Shown here in pieces: positions 34,766 to 46,210 of a stretch of DNA of 64,000 bases. The translations under genes were made by a program, and so were the position numbers. Origin of the DNA: Owenia fusiformis (taxonomy: Eukaryota; Annelida; Polychaeta; Sabellida; Oweniidae); contig CAIIXF020000003.1 of assembly GCA_903813345.2 (NCBI GenBank), positions 8,269,815-8,333,814 of the forward strand. Reading direction: 5' to 3'. Each line of letters begins with the position of its first letter. Positions within the stretch are counted from its first letter, which is position 1. Under the pieces are notes generated by a model that was given only the letters and a program-made list of their open reading frames with translations, did no database searches and was not told the DNA's origin.

Positions 34766-35073
34766 TGAAGAAAACCAAGCTGTGCTGCAGATTGCTACAA
34801 ACAATGTATATAACTGTAACTAACCATTTATTTTCTACCTATTACCTTAACACCCCAGACAGAAAATGTGACACTAACTTTTTTGTTTATTATAATTTTA
34901 TTGTGTATTTATAAAAAAAAACTGCCAACGATGTTTTTACACTTTGGCAGTATATGTATGAATCATTAAGCTATGCAAAAATTGGGCAAAGAGTAGGTTT
35001 TAATGGCCAGGCTTTTCTTCAGTACAATTTACTCAAACAAGTATCTTAACATTAAACAAGATTTATTGACAGA

Positions 35074-35358
35074 ATGGACAAGAGCAGACTAAAACCCACT
35101 AGATCAAAACAGAATAAAAATGTTGATCCTACTCCTGATTCAGTGCCCATTTCAAATGATAGTGTTAATGTCCAAGCTGTAGCCTTGGGGACAAATAATT
35201 CTGTTTCCGACAATGATGACTCAGACTCAGATGAAGGTTTTAAGGAGTTTGATTCTGAATTAGATGGTGAATTTGATGATGAGGAAAGTGTCATAAATAA
35301 TTTAAAGAAAATCTTGGCTGATACAACATTGGGCCTCACAAAAAGGATGAATTACTAG
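35074..35358 (+). CDS. Hypothetical acidic 94-residue protein
   Basis: Open from ATG (context ACAGAATGG) to TAG. The N-terminus is basic (MDKSRLKPTRSKQNKN) and the middle is strongly acidic (SDNDDSDSDEGFKEFDSELD). I do not recognise a family. Short 'basic then acidic' leaders occur at the start of several retroelement and transposon proteins, and transposon debris surrounds it, so it may be such a leader rather than a host gene. No splice donor stands out before the stop. Confidence 0.3.
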   Translation: MDKSRLKPTRSKQNKNVDPTPDSVPISNDSVNVQAVALGTNNSVSDNDDSDSDEGFKEFDSELDGEFDDEESVINNLKKILADTTLGLTKRMNY

Positions 35359-35723
35359 TATAGAATAAAATGGCTAGTATATCTGTATATTACTTGTAAA
35401 CTTAATGTGTTTCTTGTATGGATGTATTTTTTTCCTTCCACACGTTGGCTAGTATAAGGTCTAGTTTGGCTGGTATGGATTCATAGTTACTTGCCAAAAA
35501 CAGGACTTGTACACATTTCATTTGACGAGAACTTTTTTTTAATGGTCACTCTTGGCAAGTATGAGCTTAAAACGAAATCGTAGACTGATCAAATACAATA
35601 AGCTTTCTCGTGTTTGTTTTTATTTTATTTATTAATACTGGTTGCGCATGTGCAATGCAATTGATTATTATGGGATGTAACTTTGGGATGTAACATTCAG
35701 TTGGCGGTAATTTCAATTTTAAA

Positions 35724-35855
35724 ATGGCGGAGAAAATAAACTCCAAAAAGATTGTTGCATACCCCAATAAAACTACATCAAATGTCTGGGATCATTTCAG
35801 AGTGTGGGAGATTAATGGCAAAATAGACACACAAAATGTTGTATGTAAAATATAA
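35724..35855 (+). pseudogene. BED zinc-finger start of a hAT/ZBED transposase
   Basis: Forty-three codons from ATG read VWDHFRVWEINGKID then VVCKI, matching the first half of a BED finger (aromatic W..F pair, then a Cys region). The frame stops just where a second Cys is expected, and a hairpin follows at once. The second half of a BED finger plus transposase occurs 5.5 kb downstream at 41290-41795. The two may be one element split by later insertions or two separate copies. Confidence 0.55.
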
Positions 35856-35862
35856 GATGGTA

Positions 35863-35917
35863 AACACCGCCTCTAATGCGTTGGATTGTCGTATGGACTT
35901 GCATTAGAGGCGGTGTT
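35863..35917. repeat. Perfect 17-base-stem hairpin
   Basis: AACACCGCCTCTAATGC (35863-35879) and its exact complement (35901-35917) enclose a 21-base loop. It abuts the broken BED frame. It could be two fused ends of a MITE. Confidence 0.85.
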
Positions 35918-36190
35918 AATTCATGCCAATCTAAGTTTTTCTTGGTTATTTTTGACGGTTCACTTTATTTTAATCTTCTGCTTAGAATCTCTGCGTCATC
36001 TATAGAGTTATATAAACAAAATGGATATATTGATGATTTATACAAAAACTTACCATACCTTTGTGGTTGTAGAGGGTTGAATTGTGCTAATTTTGTAGCA
36101 AAATCCCCATTTGTTGCTACTGTTCACAAAATCTTTAATGGCGGCTTCTATTCTCACGAGATATGACGAGAGTAGCCAGGGAATTCCCAC

Positions 36191-38217
36191 TTGAATATTG
36201 CTGTCATCTATTTAACTATACAGAGTTTATATCATTCATTCGACCATCATGTATTCGACGGAAGAAATCAAAAACCAAAGTTTGGATTTGATTTGAAGCA
36301 AGAACAGTTACAAGTGATAACAAACATATTGAATCAAGAATCCACTATAGCAGTTTTACCAACTGGTTATGGAAAAACAATAACATTCGTCATTCCATAA
36401 TTACTCCTCAATATCATCAACCCTGGAATTCATCACATCACCATTATCATTTCTCCTTTGAAGGCCCTGATGCAGTCAGGTTACAAGCTTGGAGAAAAGG
36501 GGACTAGAAGTTGCAATGCTGACATCAGAAGAGGAAATGACCCCCCTGACACCAAGAGGTAATTAACCAATACATCCCAAGAGATCAAATGATGCATAAC
36601 AGTAAACCTAATTTGTATTCTGCCAAATGTACATTGTACAACCATGTGTCACTGTATAAGGAATATAAAATACATGAATAATAGCATATATAATATAATA
36701 TAATTTTAATATGACAGCTTAATTCTCAATTATTATTCGATACATTTTGCTTTAATTATTAATTTTAGGAACAGAGTGATCAGAATATTCCACTTTGGTG
36801 ACTATGAATACCTGACAAAAGTTACTGGATGCACAGGTGCAAATGGTGAGAATGTGTTACTACTTATAATTTCATGAATACATATTTGAACTTCATGATG
36901 CATATGGATACTTAAAATCAATATTTAAACCTAATATATCTGTTTAAATTTAGGTTGCTATCCTTGCCTCTGGTGCCTCATCCCGAAATCCCTCCTATCT
37001 GTCCCCTTAGCAACCCGTGGAGTGGAACGACGGAGGACACTTAGCAACTTGAGGAGATACCATGAAAAGTTCAAAAAAGATGGAAAGGGACTGAAGAAGA
37101 ATGCAAAGTACTTCTATAATGCTGTGAATACACCTATCTTCCGCATTCCTCTTTCACAGGTACAAAGACAACAGGATATTATTATAAAACTGTTCATTAT
37201 ATGAAAAGTTCAAAAAAGATGGAAAGGGACTGAAGAAGAATGCAAAGTACTTCTATAATGCTGTGAATACACCTATCTTCCGCATTCCTCTTTCACAGGT
37301 ACAAAGACAACAGGATATTATTATAAAACTGTTCATTTTTTCTAAAAATTAAATTGCATTTGTTCACTCAAACATTTCATTATAGGCGAGTCCACCATAT
37401 CTTCACATAATGTTGGGTGTAGTGAAAAGACATCATGATCTTTTCTTGGAGGAGTGCAATAAAATAGATGTGGATATCGCAACTGAGATTGCCCTCACAG
37501 ATTCCATGCCTGATGAATTTGAAGGAACAAACTATGGGGATTACATACAAAATATCCAAAAGCTGCAAACAATGGACCTAGAAATCAAAGCAGGGAAACA
37601 TGTTCTTGATGCAAACAAAATGGATAGATTGGTAATTCTATAATTTCATTTTCGCAAAATAAAAATTGTTTTTCTAAAACTCAAACTTTTTATTTTTGAA
37701 GTTAATAATTGTAATTATTAATTCTTAATTAGAAAAACCGAGTCGAGATGAAATCCGCCAAAACTGCCCTTGATGTCGACACTGGCCCTGTTGCAGCATG
37801 CATTGATTCCACTCTTCAGAAGCATAATATACAAAGGCAGGAATACCACGGCAAATCTTTCATTGGAAACCATTGCCACAAGTATCTCAAGGTATCACAC
37901 TATTTTCTAGTTTTGTTCATAATAATTACATGTATATACCACAGAAATATCATGTCAGGACTAAAAATAATAGTCAAGAAATAATATTTCAGAAAGAAGT
38001 TGTGATTGCCGTCTGCCAAAATGTACTGGATAAGACAGAAGAATTATCTTCTCAGCTACCAAATCATCCCCGACATGTTAAAAAGGCAGATTCAGCATGC
38101 AGGGACTTTTTTGAAATCATGATGTCATATGCAGACGTGCATTCAAGCATTTCTCATCGTCTGCCTATGGATGATTCGAGTATTGAAGAAGTCCATACGT
38201 ATACTTTAAACACATAG
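36191..38217 (+). pseudogene. Spliced transposon-type gene: RecQ-like helicase piece joined to 'GDYEYL...PCLWC' protein
   Basis: The first exon (about 36191-36559) reads LKQEQLQVITNILNQ and LPTGYGKTITFVIP, the RecQ-like DEAD-box motif I, and then IIISPLKALMQ, motif Ia. One in-frame TAA lies between them at 36398-36400. Its donor splices in phase to 36769-36845 (FHFGDYEYLTKVTG), then 36954-37159 (CYPCLWC, later FRIPLSQ), 37386-37631 (PPYLHIMLGVVKRHHDLF), 37733-37891 (YHGKSFIGNHCHKYL) and 37993-38217. These words are typical of a large uncharacterised family that recurs in cnidarian and mollusc genomes. The remaining helicase motifs are absent. Helicase-bearing Academ transposons (AcademH) are a known precedent, but I cannot confirm that assignment. 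A related intronless copy is at 42507-43358. Confidence 0.6.
37062..37338. repeat. 139-base tandem duplication across an exon end
   Basis: 37062-37200 is repeated immediately from 37201, with near-perfect identity until about 37336. Each copy contains the end of the coding exon (FRIPLSQ) and its GT donor. The repeat therefore creates a second potential exon end and donor within the same intron. Confidence 0.9.
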
Positions 38218-38229
38218 GCCAGGCGCCTA

Positions 38230-39880
38230 GTAGATGATTCCCCAACAACATCTAGGACAGAGTTGCCGATTTTTTCCAACCCTTCCAAGACATCCAAACA
38301 ACTTTTTACAAATTAACATTAAAAGGAAACACTAAAGTTAAAAACTACAACGTGTGTATGAGTACCTATCATCCATTTTAGTTTGTTGAATTATCAATTA
38401 AGTAGTCAAAATGGTTTTTATTCTAGTTTCTAACTCTATTTCCTACAAAATTAAAATACTGTCTTTGACATAAGAATTCATCAGATTCCCTAAAAAGTAA
38501 AACAATGATGAATATCTACACATTCACAGAATATTTCAGATGTGATGTTAACAAATTAATGTATAATGTATCAGTTCTGTCAGTTCTCAATAATTGCAAA
38601 TCTTAAATCTAATACTGAGAATGAATCGCTGTTTACAAAATGGAAATATATACATATCATTATATGATACATCAGGTCACTTTTGAAATATATACTGTAT
38701 AATAGGAGGATTTACTAAGCAATCACTTTATACATGTTATAGTGTACATAAAAAAAATAAAAACATAAATGAAAACTAGATTTTATTTCGAGTTGTATAC
38801 GTTCATTAGGGATATAGTTTGCCATCTTCACTTCAAGGCAGGGCGCTTACAAGTATGTCCTCAATTAATTGTTGAGATCGCAATACCAAATAAAATGGTA
38901 TGCCTACATGTATCTGTATATGAGGGATATAGCCTGGCAATATTATATTATCCAAACCATCCAGATTTCAGCATACAAGGCCAAATATTAATATTACTAG
39001 ATTTTCACAGTTTAAACATCATAAGCTAAGGTCACTGTTACTTCATGTACTTGGTATATACTGGAATCTGTACTAAGCAAATGCTATTTAATATTACCAC
39101 CTTTTGTTTGGGGCATAAGGTTGTGCCAGGAGTGTATGTCTACTTTGCCGAGCAATATTAATCCTACAAACGGTCAGCAAGTTGGCATAATATTATGCCA
39201 AACTTGAATGATGACTGTACACGGCATCTCTTAAACCAAACAAGAACTAAAAACAGGTATAGGAGTTGCGGCATAAGTCTGCACCAAATCAATGTCTGGC
39301 ATAAAGTCCCACCTGATCCCTGACTGTTGGATAGGTACACCAGCTCAACCTTTTAAGCAATAAAGGACAATTATCCTAATAACATTTGGAGAATATTTCT
39401 TTGAAAAGTGCACCTTTACAACCTTTCACAAAGGACTATCAGATTCAACCATCAGTTATTGTGGACACAAGAATAAAATTTCCACTTGAAGAATATTGAA
39501 GTTAATTTCCAAATGAATAAATAGAAAAAAATAAAATAAAAAATTGACTTAAATGCCAAAAAATCACTTTGTAAGATTAAATGTGATTTAACAAGTTTGT
39601 TAAATCTGGTTAATATCACAGAGAACAATGTTTGTCCTAGCATCTCAATTAAAAGTCTGTTGACAGATCCAATAAGCCACGACACAAACTTATCTTAACG
39701 CTATACCGCCTGTCCTGTGTAAGTTTGGTTTACACAGTCTTAACTTTTGCATCTTGGGGAGGTCGGACGATTATATTAAATTCTGTAAAATGCTTACATC
39801 AATACTTTAAAATTATTCCTACACTATATCTGGATTATCTAATCACTATTGTAGTATAATCATACTGTAATATTGAACGT
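38230..39880. other. Long gene-free stretch
   Basis: AT-rich sequence. Open frames are short and show no motif I can name. No terminal repeats or RNA genes are visible. Confidence 0.5.
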
Positions 39881-39894
39881 AAAACCATTAAGAA

Positions 39895-40065
39895 TTGAAG
39901 TGGAAAATCGAGGAGTTGGGTGCCGAAGTGTTTCCAAAGAATGCCAGGAAAAAGATGTATGTCGAATACTTCAAGCGTGCAGAGAGAATCAACAATGAAC
40001 TTGATGTGGATTATGATAATACCGAAAATGAGAGTGAATCTGGAAACGATGGAGTAAAATATAAT
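39895..40065 (+). other. Possible coding exon, unrecognised
   Basis: An open stretch reads WKIEELGAEVFPKNARKK, then an acidic run (DVDYDNTENESESGNDG), followed by a possible donor (GGA|GTAAAA near 40051). Composition looks coding, but no partner exons can be placed with confidence. It may belong to the transposon debris on either side. Confidence 0.3.
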
Positions 40066-40609
40066 GGTTACTTGTTTCTAAGTTGTTTCTTTTGTACACA
40101 ATTACACAAGCTCTTTTTTGATAGATAGCCGTCTCCCCATGCCCAAAAAAGTTTTGTAAATATGTTTTATTTTTCAGATGAAAATTAACAACTATTATCT
40201 TGGAAATATGAAAAATGAAGTTTTTGTTAACTGGAACAATATAGAATTATAAACTTGAATAGTAGAGATCTAGAGTGCTTCAATAATTGCTCGGAAATTC
40301 TGGAAATCTCCATTCTCTACATCACTGACTTGAACTACAGAGGACTAGACTAGTTAACATTTAACCTGACAAGGGGATAGACATACCTAGTCTATCCTTA
40401 AACCTTGACAGGGGATAAATTGTCCTTGAATATGAAACTGAGACTACATAGCTTTCATGTTTATAAGTGAGGATTTGAAACTTTGAGACAATGGAAGGAT
40501 AACCCAATGCTAGACCAAGTCTATATCATTGTAGTATATCATACTACAAGACTCTTGAGGAAAATGAAACATAACTGCACACTGTAAGTCTGTAGTCCGA
40601 TATTGCACT

Positions 40610-41145
40610 CTAAAAAATTACTTAACAACTTATTTAAGTATTATTATTTCTTACTAAGTAATTCAGAATTTTTTTTAGCTTACTTAAGATGTAATTATAT
40701 TACTTAGTAATTATAAGTTATATAGATGACTTGGGTTCAGTAATCATAATACCATCGTTGTAATTAAATTACTTATACATGCAGTTTATTTCCATATGAA
40801 AGTAATAATATTATTAGGTAATTTCTTTACATGTGAAACATCATGCTACAATAATTGTAAGACTAGCAAAGTAAATGAATTACTTAGTTTAATTACATTT
40901 AAAATGAATAATATTACTTAGTATTCTTTTTTATATGTGAATTACTAAATTGAAATATTATAATACTTGCAGAAAAGATGAATTACTTGGCATAATTACT
41001 TTTAAATGGAATCATATTACTTGGCATTTTAAAAATATTTGAATTACTACATTGTAATATTATAATACTTGCAGAAGAAATCAATTACTTTGCGTAATAA
41101 TTACTTTTAAATGGAATTATATTACTTGGCATTTGTAAAATAAAG
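40610..41145. repeat. Degenerate AT-rich repeat built on AATTACTTAG
   Basis: About 530 bases contain some twenty AATTACTTAG/ATTACTTGGCAT words with a loose period near 100 bases, for example TTACTTTTAAATGGAAT followed by ATATTACTTGGCATTT. No coding frame. Confidence 0.6.
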
Positions 41146-41289
41146 TAGCCACCAAATGTTCAAAATGGCAAATTTGCAAAAATAAGTAGCACCAAATTAT
41201 GTAGAAGTACAGAAAAGGGGAATCGATAAGTTGAAAAAGTTATGTGGCTAATGTTTTCTCCGTATGGAAGTATTTTATTGAGGACAAAC

Positions 41290-41795
41290 CTAGAGGTATC
41301 GCAAAATGTGAGCTTTATCAAAAGCAGTATACTCATTCTCGTCAACTACAACATTACACTATCAATTAAAAACTTGCCATGCCGAAGTTCTGGGAGATGA
41401 TAGAGGTGGCTTCCACACAGCTCCAGTTTCAAATCGTATCATAACATAATTCTGCAAACCTCGTCTTACATCAGCAAAGGCTAAAAATATCACTAAAAAT
41501 TTCTAGACATTATGGTCCGTGATCTTAGGCCATCTATTGTGGAGGATTATGGTTTTAAATGTCTTATAGAATATTTGGAGCTAGAATACAAGATGCCTGT
41601 ATGATCAACATTTATTCATTGTTTGCAAGATCGGTACTCCTTACTTAAAACAAGGGTGATGGACTTGTTGGAAAAACAACACCATCTGGCCTTGACGAAC
41701 GACTTTTGGACGAGTCTGGCTCAAGATTCCTTCATGACTATTATCTTCCATTGCATCACTCAGGAGTGGACTCTTCAATCAGGTTCTTATTAATT
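41290..41795 (+). mobile_element. Decayed hAT (ZBED-type) transposase segment
   Basis: Translation gives STTTLHYQLKTCH, the His end of a BED finger, then MVRDLRPSIVEDYGFKCLIE and DLLEKQHHLALTNDFWTSLA with FHCITQEWTLQSG. These match the 'vkDlrPfs.Ve..GFk.l' and 'l.lTtD.WTS...Yl.it.Hyid..W' blocks of hAT transposases. The blocks fall in different frames with stops, so the gene is dead. It could be the continuation of the BED start at 35724. Confidence 0.65.
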
Positions 41796-41935
41796 ATTTA
41801 AATTTAAAGAGAAGGGGAAAATGGAAAAAATTCATCGTTGAAAGAACTGCTGTTCTTTTTTGAATTTACCCCCTCGAATGAAAATACCATTTTGTTTATG
41901 ACCCTGTATCCACAATGTTATATTGATTTGATATA

Positions 41936-42505
41936 TCAGATTTTCTCGCATATACCCCCCCCTAAATTTAGGCCCATGGGCCAAAAATCGAATGTGGTAT
42001 GCTTATACGCCCATGGGCCTATAAAAAATGACTATTTATTGATTTTTTCAATAAATTCAAGAGTATTTTGTCACTGGCAGATCATTCTGTCGTTACTTTG
42101 TAATTTTTTATAATTCTTACAAAACATGCGGTAGGACTACAACAGTAGGTACGGTAGTCTTTGAGGAAGATGGCTGATGCCCACCCTACGGTGGCTCGCA
42201 ACCGTCAAAAATCTTATACCCTGGAATTTAAGTTGGATATAATCACAAAAATGAGACAAGATTACAATAACAACTTAAGCCTCGCTTCTCGGCAACTGAA
42301 CATTCAACACATTCAAGAAAACGCTTGAGGGAATGGGTAAAACAGGAACAAACATTAATGGACTTGCTGGGGAAACGAAAACATAGAAAGATCAGGCCAA
42401 AATCTGCAAAATTCCCAGATCTAGAGAGAGAGAGCTTATTCAGTAGTTTCGAAGGGAACGTACTAAACCTAAATATACCACAGCTCCCCTGCAAAATTTA
42501 CCTGA
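41936..42505 (+). mobile_element. Pogo/CENP-B-like transposase N-terminal remnant
   Basis: From ATG near 42170 the frame reads YTLEFKLDIITKMRQDYNNN then LASRQLNI; after a frame change it continues TLREWVKQEQTLMDLL. This is the helix-turn-helix pattern at the start of pogo/Tigger and CENP-B-type proteins ('Y..efKl.vi...A...gv....vReWrkqe..L'). A C-run and GGCCCATGGGCC palindromes at 41950-42025 may be part of its terminal region. The catalytic domain is absent. Confidence 0.55.
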
Positions 42506-42506
42506 G

Positions 42507-43358
42507 ATGAAAAGGGACAATGAAAAATTCATGTCAACTAAATCTGGTGGTAGTCAAGGAAACTTAGCAAAGGCATCATCCTTCCACAATGTGATTCACA
42601 AGCCCATGCTTAATGTACCATTGTCTCATGTAGCTCCCCCAATACTCCACATCACTCTTGGCGTGACAAAGAAACTGCACGATCTCTTCATGGATGATCT
42701 ACATGACATAGATAAATCTATTGCAAAAGAATTGATGTCTACAAACACGAAAAAACTTTCAAATACAGCATTCCATAACCATGTTAAGGAGAAGAAAGTT
42801 TATCGTGAAAATCTAGCTAAAATCGGATCCTTGAAATATGATCTGATGGATGATTCCCTAAGTAAGTCCCAGAAAAAGAATATTGAATCTAAAATATTAA
42901 CAATGAAAAAGAAAACAAGAAAGGAAGAACCCACACTTCCTAGGAAAGCAGGCCCGCTATACGATTACATCAATGAAGATGTGTTGGTTAGAAACAAGGT
43001 TTACCAGGTAGACTATCATGGGCGGTCATTTACCGGTAACAACTGTAAACAATATTTGAGTGATGAAGTTCTCCTTGATGTTTCGACAAGTTTAAAAGAA
43101 AAGCAATGCGTGCTGTCTGGGAATCAAAATCTATACAAAAGGACAGTTGAAGTGAGTGACAGATTTGTCAGATTAATGTCAAAGTACCAAAAGGTTGAAT
43201 CCTCTATTAGTCACTGCAACCCTATTCTGCCAGACGAATTGAATGAAATAAAAAGTAACATTACACTATTCATGAAAGAATACAGGAGGCAGTTTCCACG
43301 ACAGATAACTCCTAAACTACACATTTTGGAACACCATGTTCTTCCATGGATACAATGA
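42507..43358 (+). CDS. 283-residue fragment of the 'PLSHV-PPILHITLG' transposon-type protein, intronless
   Basis: Open for 284 codons. Words VPLSHVAPPILHITLGV, KKLHDLF, YQVDYHGRSFTGNNCKQYL, SSISHCNPILPDEL and ITPKLHILEHHVLPWIQ align block by block with the spliced locus at 36769-38217, but here no introns interrupt them. The usual continuation ('GLGLHGEQGGE') is visible just past the stop as broken scraps (LALHGEQ). The N-terminal GDYEFL and PCLWC blocks are missing. The family is uncharacterised; I infer a transposon origin from its repeated occurrence. The segment from 42855 is duplicated at 45707. Confidence 0.6.
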   Translation: MKRDNEKFMSTKSGGSQGNLAKASSFHNVIHKPMLNVPLSHVAPPILHITLGVTKKLHDLFMDDLHDIDKSIAKELMSTNTKKLSNTAFHNHVKEKKVYRENLAKIGSLKYDLMDDSLSKSQKKNIESKILTMKKKTRKEEPTLPRKAGPLYDYINEDVLVRNKVYQVDYHGRSFTGNNCKQYLSDEVLLDVSTSLKEKQCVLSGNQNLYKRTVEVSDRFVRLMSKYQKVESSISHCNPILPDELNEIKSNITLFMKEYRRQFPRQITPKLHILEHHVLPWIQ

Positions 43359-44470
43359 TATGGCCATGGGCTAGCGCTTCATGGTGAGCAAAGGTGAACA
43401 GGGTAGGCAAGATGTACAAATCTGCAATGATACAATCATCACCTCAAAGTTAGACCAAATTTGAAAAACATTTAGTTCCTTAAAAAAAAGGAAAACAAGT
43501 GGAAAGAAAAATTTGTGGAAACAGTGATTTTTGGACAAATAGATAGATTTTGGATTATTCAATAAATTATATATGATAAGCGTATAATGGGAAGACAATA
43601 GAATATAGTAACCAAATAGTACCCCTCAATATAACAGAAAAGAGTACATCAAGCAACTGGGCCGTAAGTACAATTTTTGTTCTTGCAGTGATCAAGAAAC
43701 TTGTTTCTATATAGCATATGCAGAAACTATTTTGTACCCATAAAAAAAACTAAAGCATCTTAAGTTTTACACCACTGTGTTCCTAAATGATCTAATTTTT
43801 CATCTTAATATTGATTCAAAAAAAAATCAGTACAACTTGTAAATGATAAAAAACAAACATATACAAAATGCGGTTTAATATGAACTAGAACTTAAATGAA
43901 GGTTATATACACATGTTCCCCTTGCAATGGAATGTGGTGAATATCTACCTGATTTGATGAGGTAGCAACTTAAAATTTTCAGGTTCTATACTGGTTAAAA
44001 TTTTCTCTACAAAAATAAGTTTTTAAGAAAAGAAAATAGGTAATTTCAACTTTAAAATAATCAACAATATTCTTCCTAGCCTTAGTGATTTATATATATT
44101 TGGTAAAAGTGACACCTACAACTGTAGTTTATGTAATGAATTATGAACCTTGAAACATTTGTTCTTTTCATGCTCATATTCTCAAAACATTTGGAAACAT
44201 ATATATAATATCTCAGGGTTAAGATTAACTTACAGAAAATTGATAATTGGTTACAATGGAAATGACAATCATACTGAATTTTTAAACTATTTTATAAGTA
44301 TTGTGTCATTTGTTATATATAAAACATATATTAAAGAACTGAATAATGGTATTAAACGTAATTTTGAAGGCACTATTAAAACTTTAAATTTTGAAATCTG
44401 AACTCGTAAAAATGTATTTTTTAAAAAAAAAGGAAAATGATTGAAACATAATTCATTGTACATTATTGTA
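42855..44470. repeat. 1.6-kb duplication, first copy
   Basis: 42855-44470 and 45707-47322 match at roughly 99% over 1616 bases, at a constant offset of 2852 apart from small length changes. The shared block starts inside the transposon-type coding frame and ends at a LINE 3' end. Confidence 0.95.
43900..44470 (+). mobile_element. LINE 3' end (C-terminal zinc-finger region), copy 1
   Basis: Near 44120 the translation gives CSLCNE, then KHLFFSCSYSQNIWKHI, the Cys/His pattern 'C.LC....Et..HLf..C...IW..I' found near the C-terminus of non-LTR retrotransposon reverse transcriptases. The frame runs to a stop near 44401 (EFLNYFISIVSFVIYKTYIK). The 3' end has ATTGTA-type repeats. The 5' part, including the reverse-transcriptase core, is absent. 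Confidence 0.65.
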
Positions 44471-44639
44471 CGAGGAAAGCAAAGTAAATACCACTTCCGG
44501 GTAGTACAGTGCTTTTTAATACTTTGAAAACGAAGCCATGCCAACTCTTCAATGGTGTGTAAACTGTATAGTAGGTTTTAAGTGTATACAATGTAGCCAT
44601 TTGAGGTATGTATGTAAAGCTGAGACCAAGTACTTTCTC

Positions 44640-45115
44640 AATGTGCCATTTTAAGAAAAAATCGCAAGAATATAGTCCCGTAAACTGGAACTACTTTATT
44701 CGTTAATTTTCATCGACGAAGCAGGGGTTTTACCCTAAAAATAAGTCCCTATGTTGGCGTAGTGATATTTTAAAATCGAGACGCAAACCCTTTGTTAAAT
44801 ATTGTGTCAAGATGAAGGTTATGTATAGGGCCTGGGAACGCAGAAATATAGTCATCGTTCGTTCGAAAATGGCGATATGTTATAAGAAAAAATTCGCAAG
44901 AATATAGTCCCGTAAACTGGAACTACTTTATTCGTTAATTTTCATCGGTGAAGCAGGGATTTTACCTAAAAATGAGTCCCTATGTTTGTGAAGTGATATT
45001 TAAAAATCGAGACGCAAACCCTATGTTAAATATAGTGTCAAGATGAAGGTTATGTATAGGGGAACGCAGAAATATAGTCATCGTATGAGCTAGTTCGTTC
45101 GAAAATGGCGATATG
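44640..45115. repeat. Two tandem copies of a 230-base unit
   Basis: A unit beginning TCGCAAGAATATAGTCCCGT and ending TTCGTTCGAAAATGGCGATA TGT occurs at about 44660-44880 and again at 44892-45117, with small indels. No coding frame. It lies between the two copies of the larger duplication. Confidence 0.85.
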
Positions 45116-45447
45116 TACCCCAGAACTTGAATTTTGTGATTTTTTCAATATTTTTCAATGATTTACCGTAGTGATACCATATGAAAAAATGTAAACCGGA
45201 AGTGACAAAAGTGAGCCGACGTATTGTTTTAAAATCATGAATTCGAACAAAATATCACTAAGTTAAATTTTATTATCAGTCAACCTATAATTGGAAATAA
45301 GTATACGGAAAAACACCTTAAAGTAAATTTATTTTCCCAAAAAATTAAAATAGGAAGTCGTAATTGCGACCTAATTTAGTTATGTTGCGCAGAAACTGCG
45401 CGGGAGACTTAAAATACACATATTGAAGAATAACTAGCTAATCAGAC

Positions 45448-45567
45448 ATGATGCTATTCAAATACTGTAGTATAGCACTATGGTCGTTATCCATTGCCAT
45501 AGCGTTTGGATATATTTTACTTGTGTCAATGAAGTACATGAATTCCAATCATAAGTTGAAAAGAGAG
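45448..45567 (+). CDS. Candidate first exon with a membrane anchor
   Basis: Forty codons from ATG-ATG end exactly at a strong donor (GAG|GTAGGT). The segment CSIALWSLSIAIAFGYILLV is hydrophobic and is followed by a basic stretch (NSNHKLKRE), the layout of a type II membrane protein such as a Golgi enzyme. No downstream exon can be assigned; the insertion at 45707 may have separated or destroyed the rest. Confidence 0.35.
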
Positions 45568-45688
45568 GTAGGTGTTCAGCATTATCATTATAAAGCGTCG
45601 GCAAGAAATGAATATCATCCTATCTTCATAGAATAAGCTTAACGATTTTGGGATCTTTGAGACTTTTTGCTTCAACACACTTTTAGCA

Positions 45689-46210
45689 TTGTATTTATTT
45701 AATTTATCCCTAAGTAAGTCCCAGAAAAAGAATATTGAATCTAAAATATTAACAATGAAAAAGAAAACAAGAAAGGGAGAACCCACACTTCCTAGGAAAG
45801 CAGGCCCACTATACGATTACATCAATGAAGAAGTGTTGGTTAGAAACAAGGTTTACCAGGTAGACTATCATGGGCGCTCATTTACCGGTAACAACTGTAA
45901 ACAATATTTGAGTGATGAAGTTCTCCTTGATGTTTCGACAAGTTTAAAAGAAAAGCAATGCGTGCTGTCTGGGAATCAAAATCTATACAAAAGGACAGTT
46001 GAAGTGATTGACAGATTTGTCAGATTAATGTCAAAGTACCAAAAGGTTGAATCCTCTATTAGTCACTGCAACCCTATTCTGCCAGACGAATTGAATGAAA
46101 TAAAAAGTAACATTACACTATTCATGAAAGAATACAGGAGGCAGTTTCCACGACAGATAACTCCTAAACTACACATTTTGGAACACCATGTTCTTCCATG
46201 GATACAATGA
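45689..46210 (+). pseudogene. Second, 5'-truncated copy of the transposon-type protein fragment
   Basis: This is the 3' two-thirds of the frame at 42507-43358, beginning at LSKSQKKNIESK and ending ITPKLHILEHHVLPWIQ, with only a handful of amino-acid changes. The upstream codons read into unrelated flanking sequence, so the start is accidental. Confidence 0.8.
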
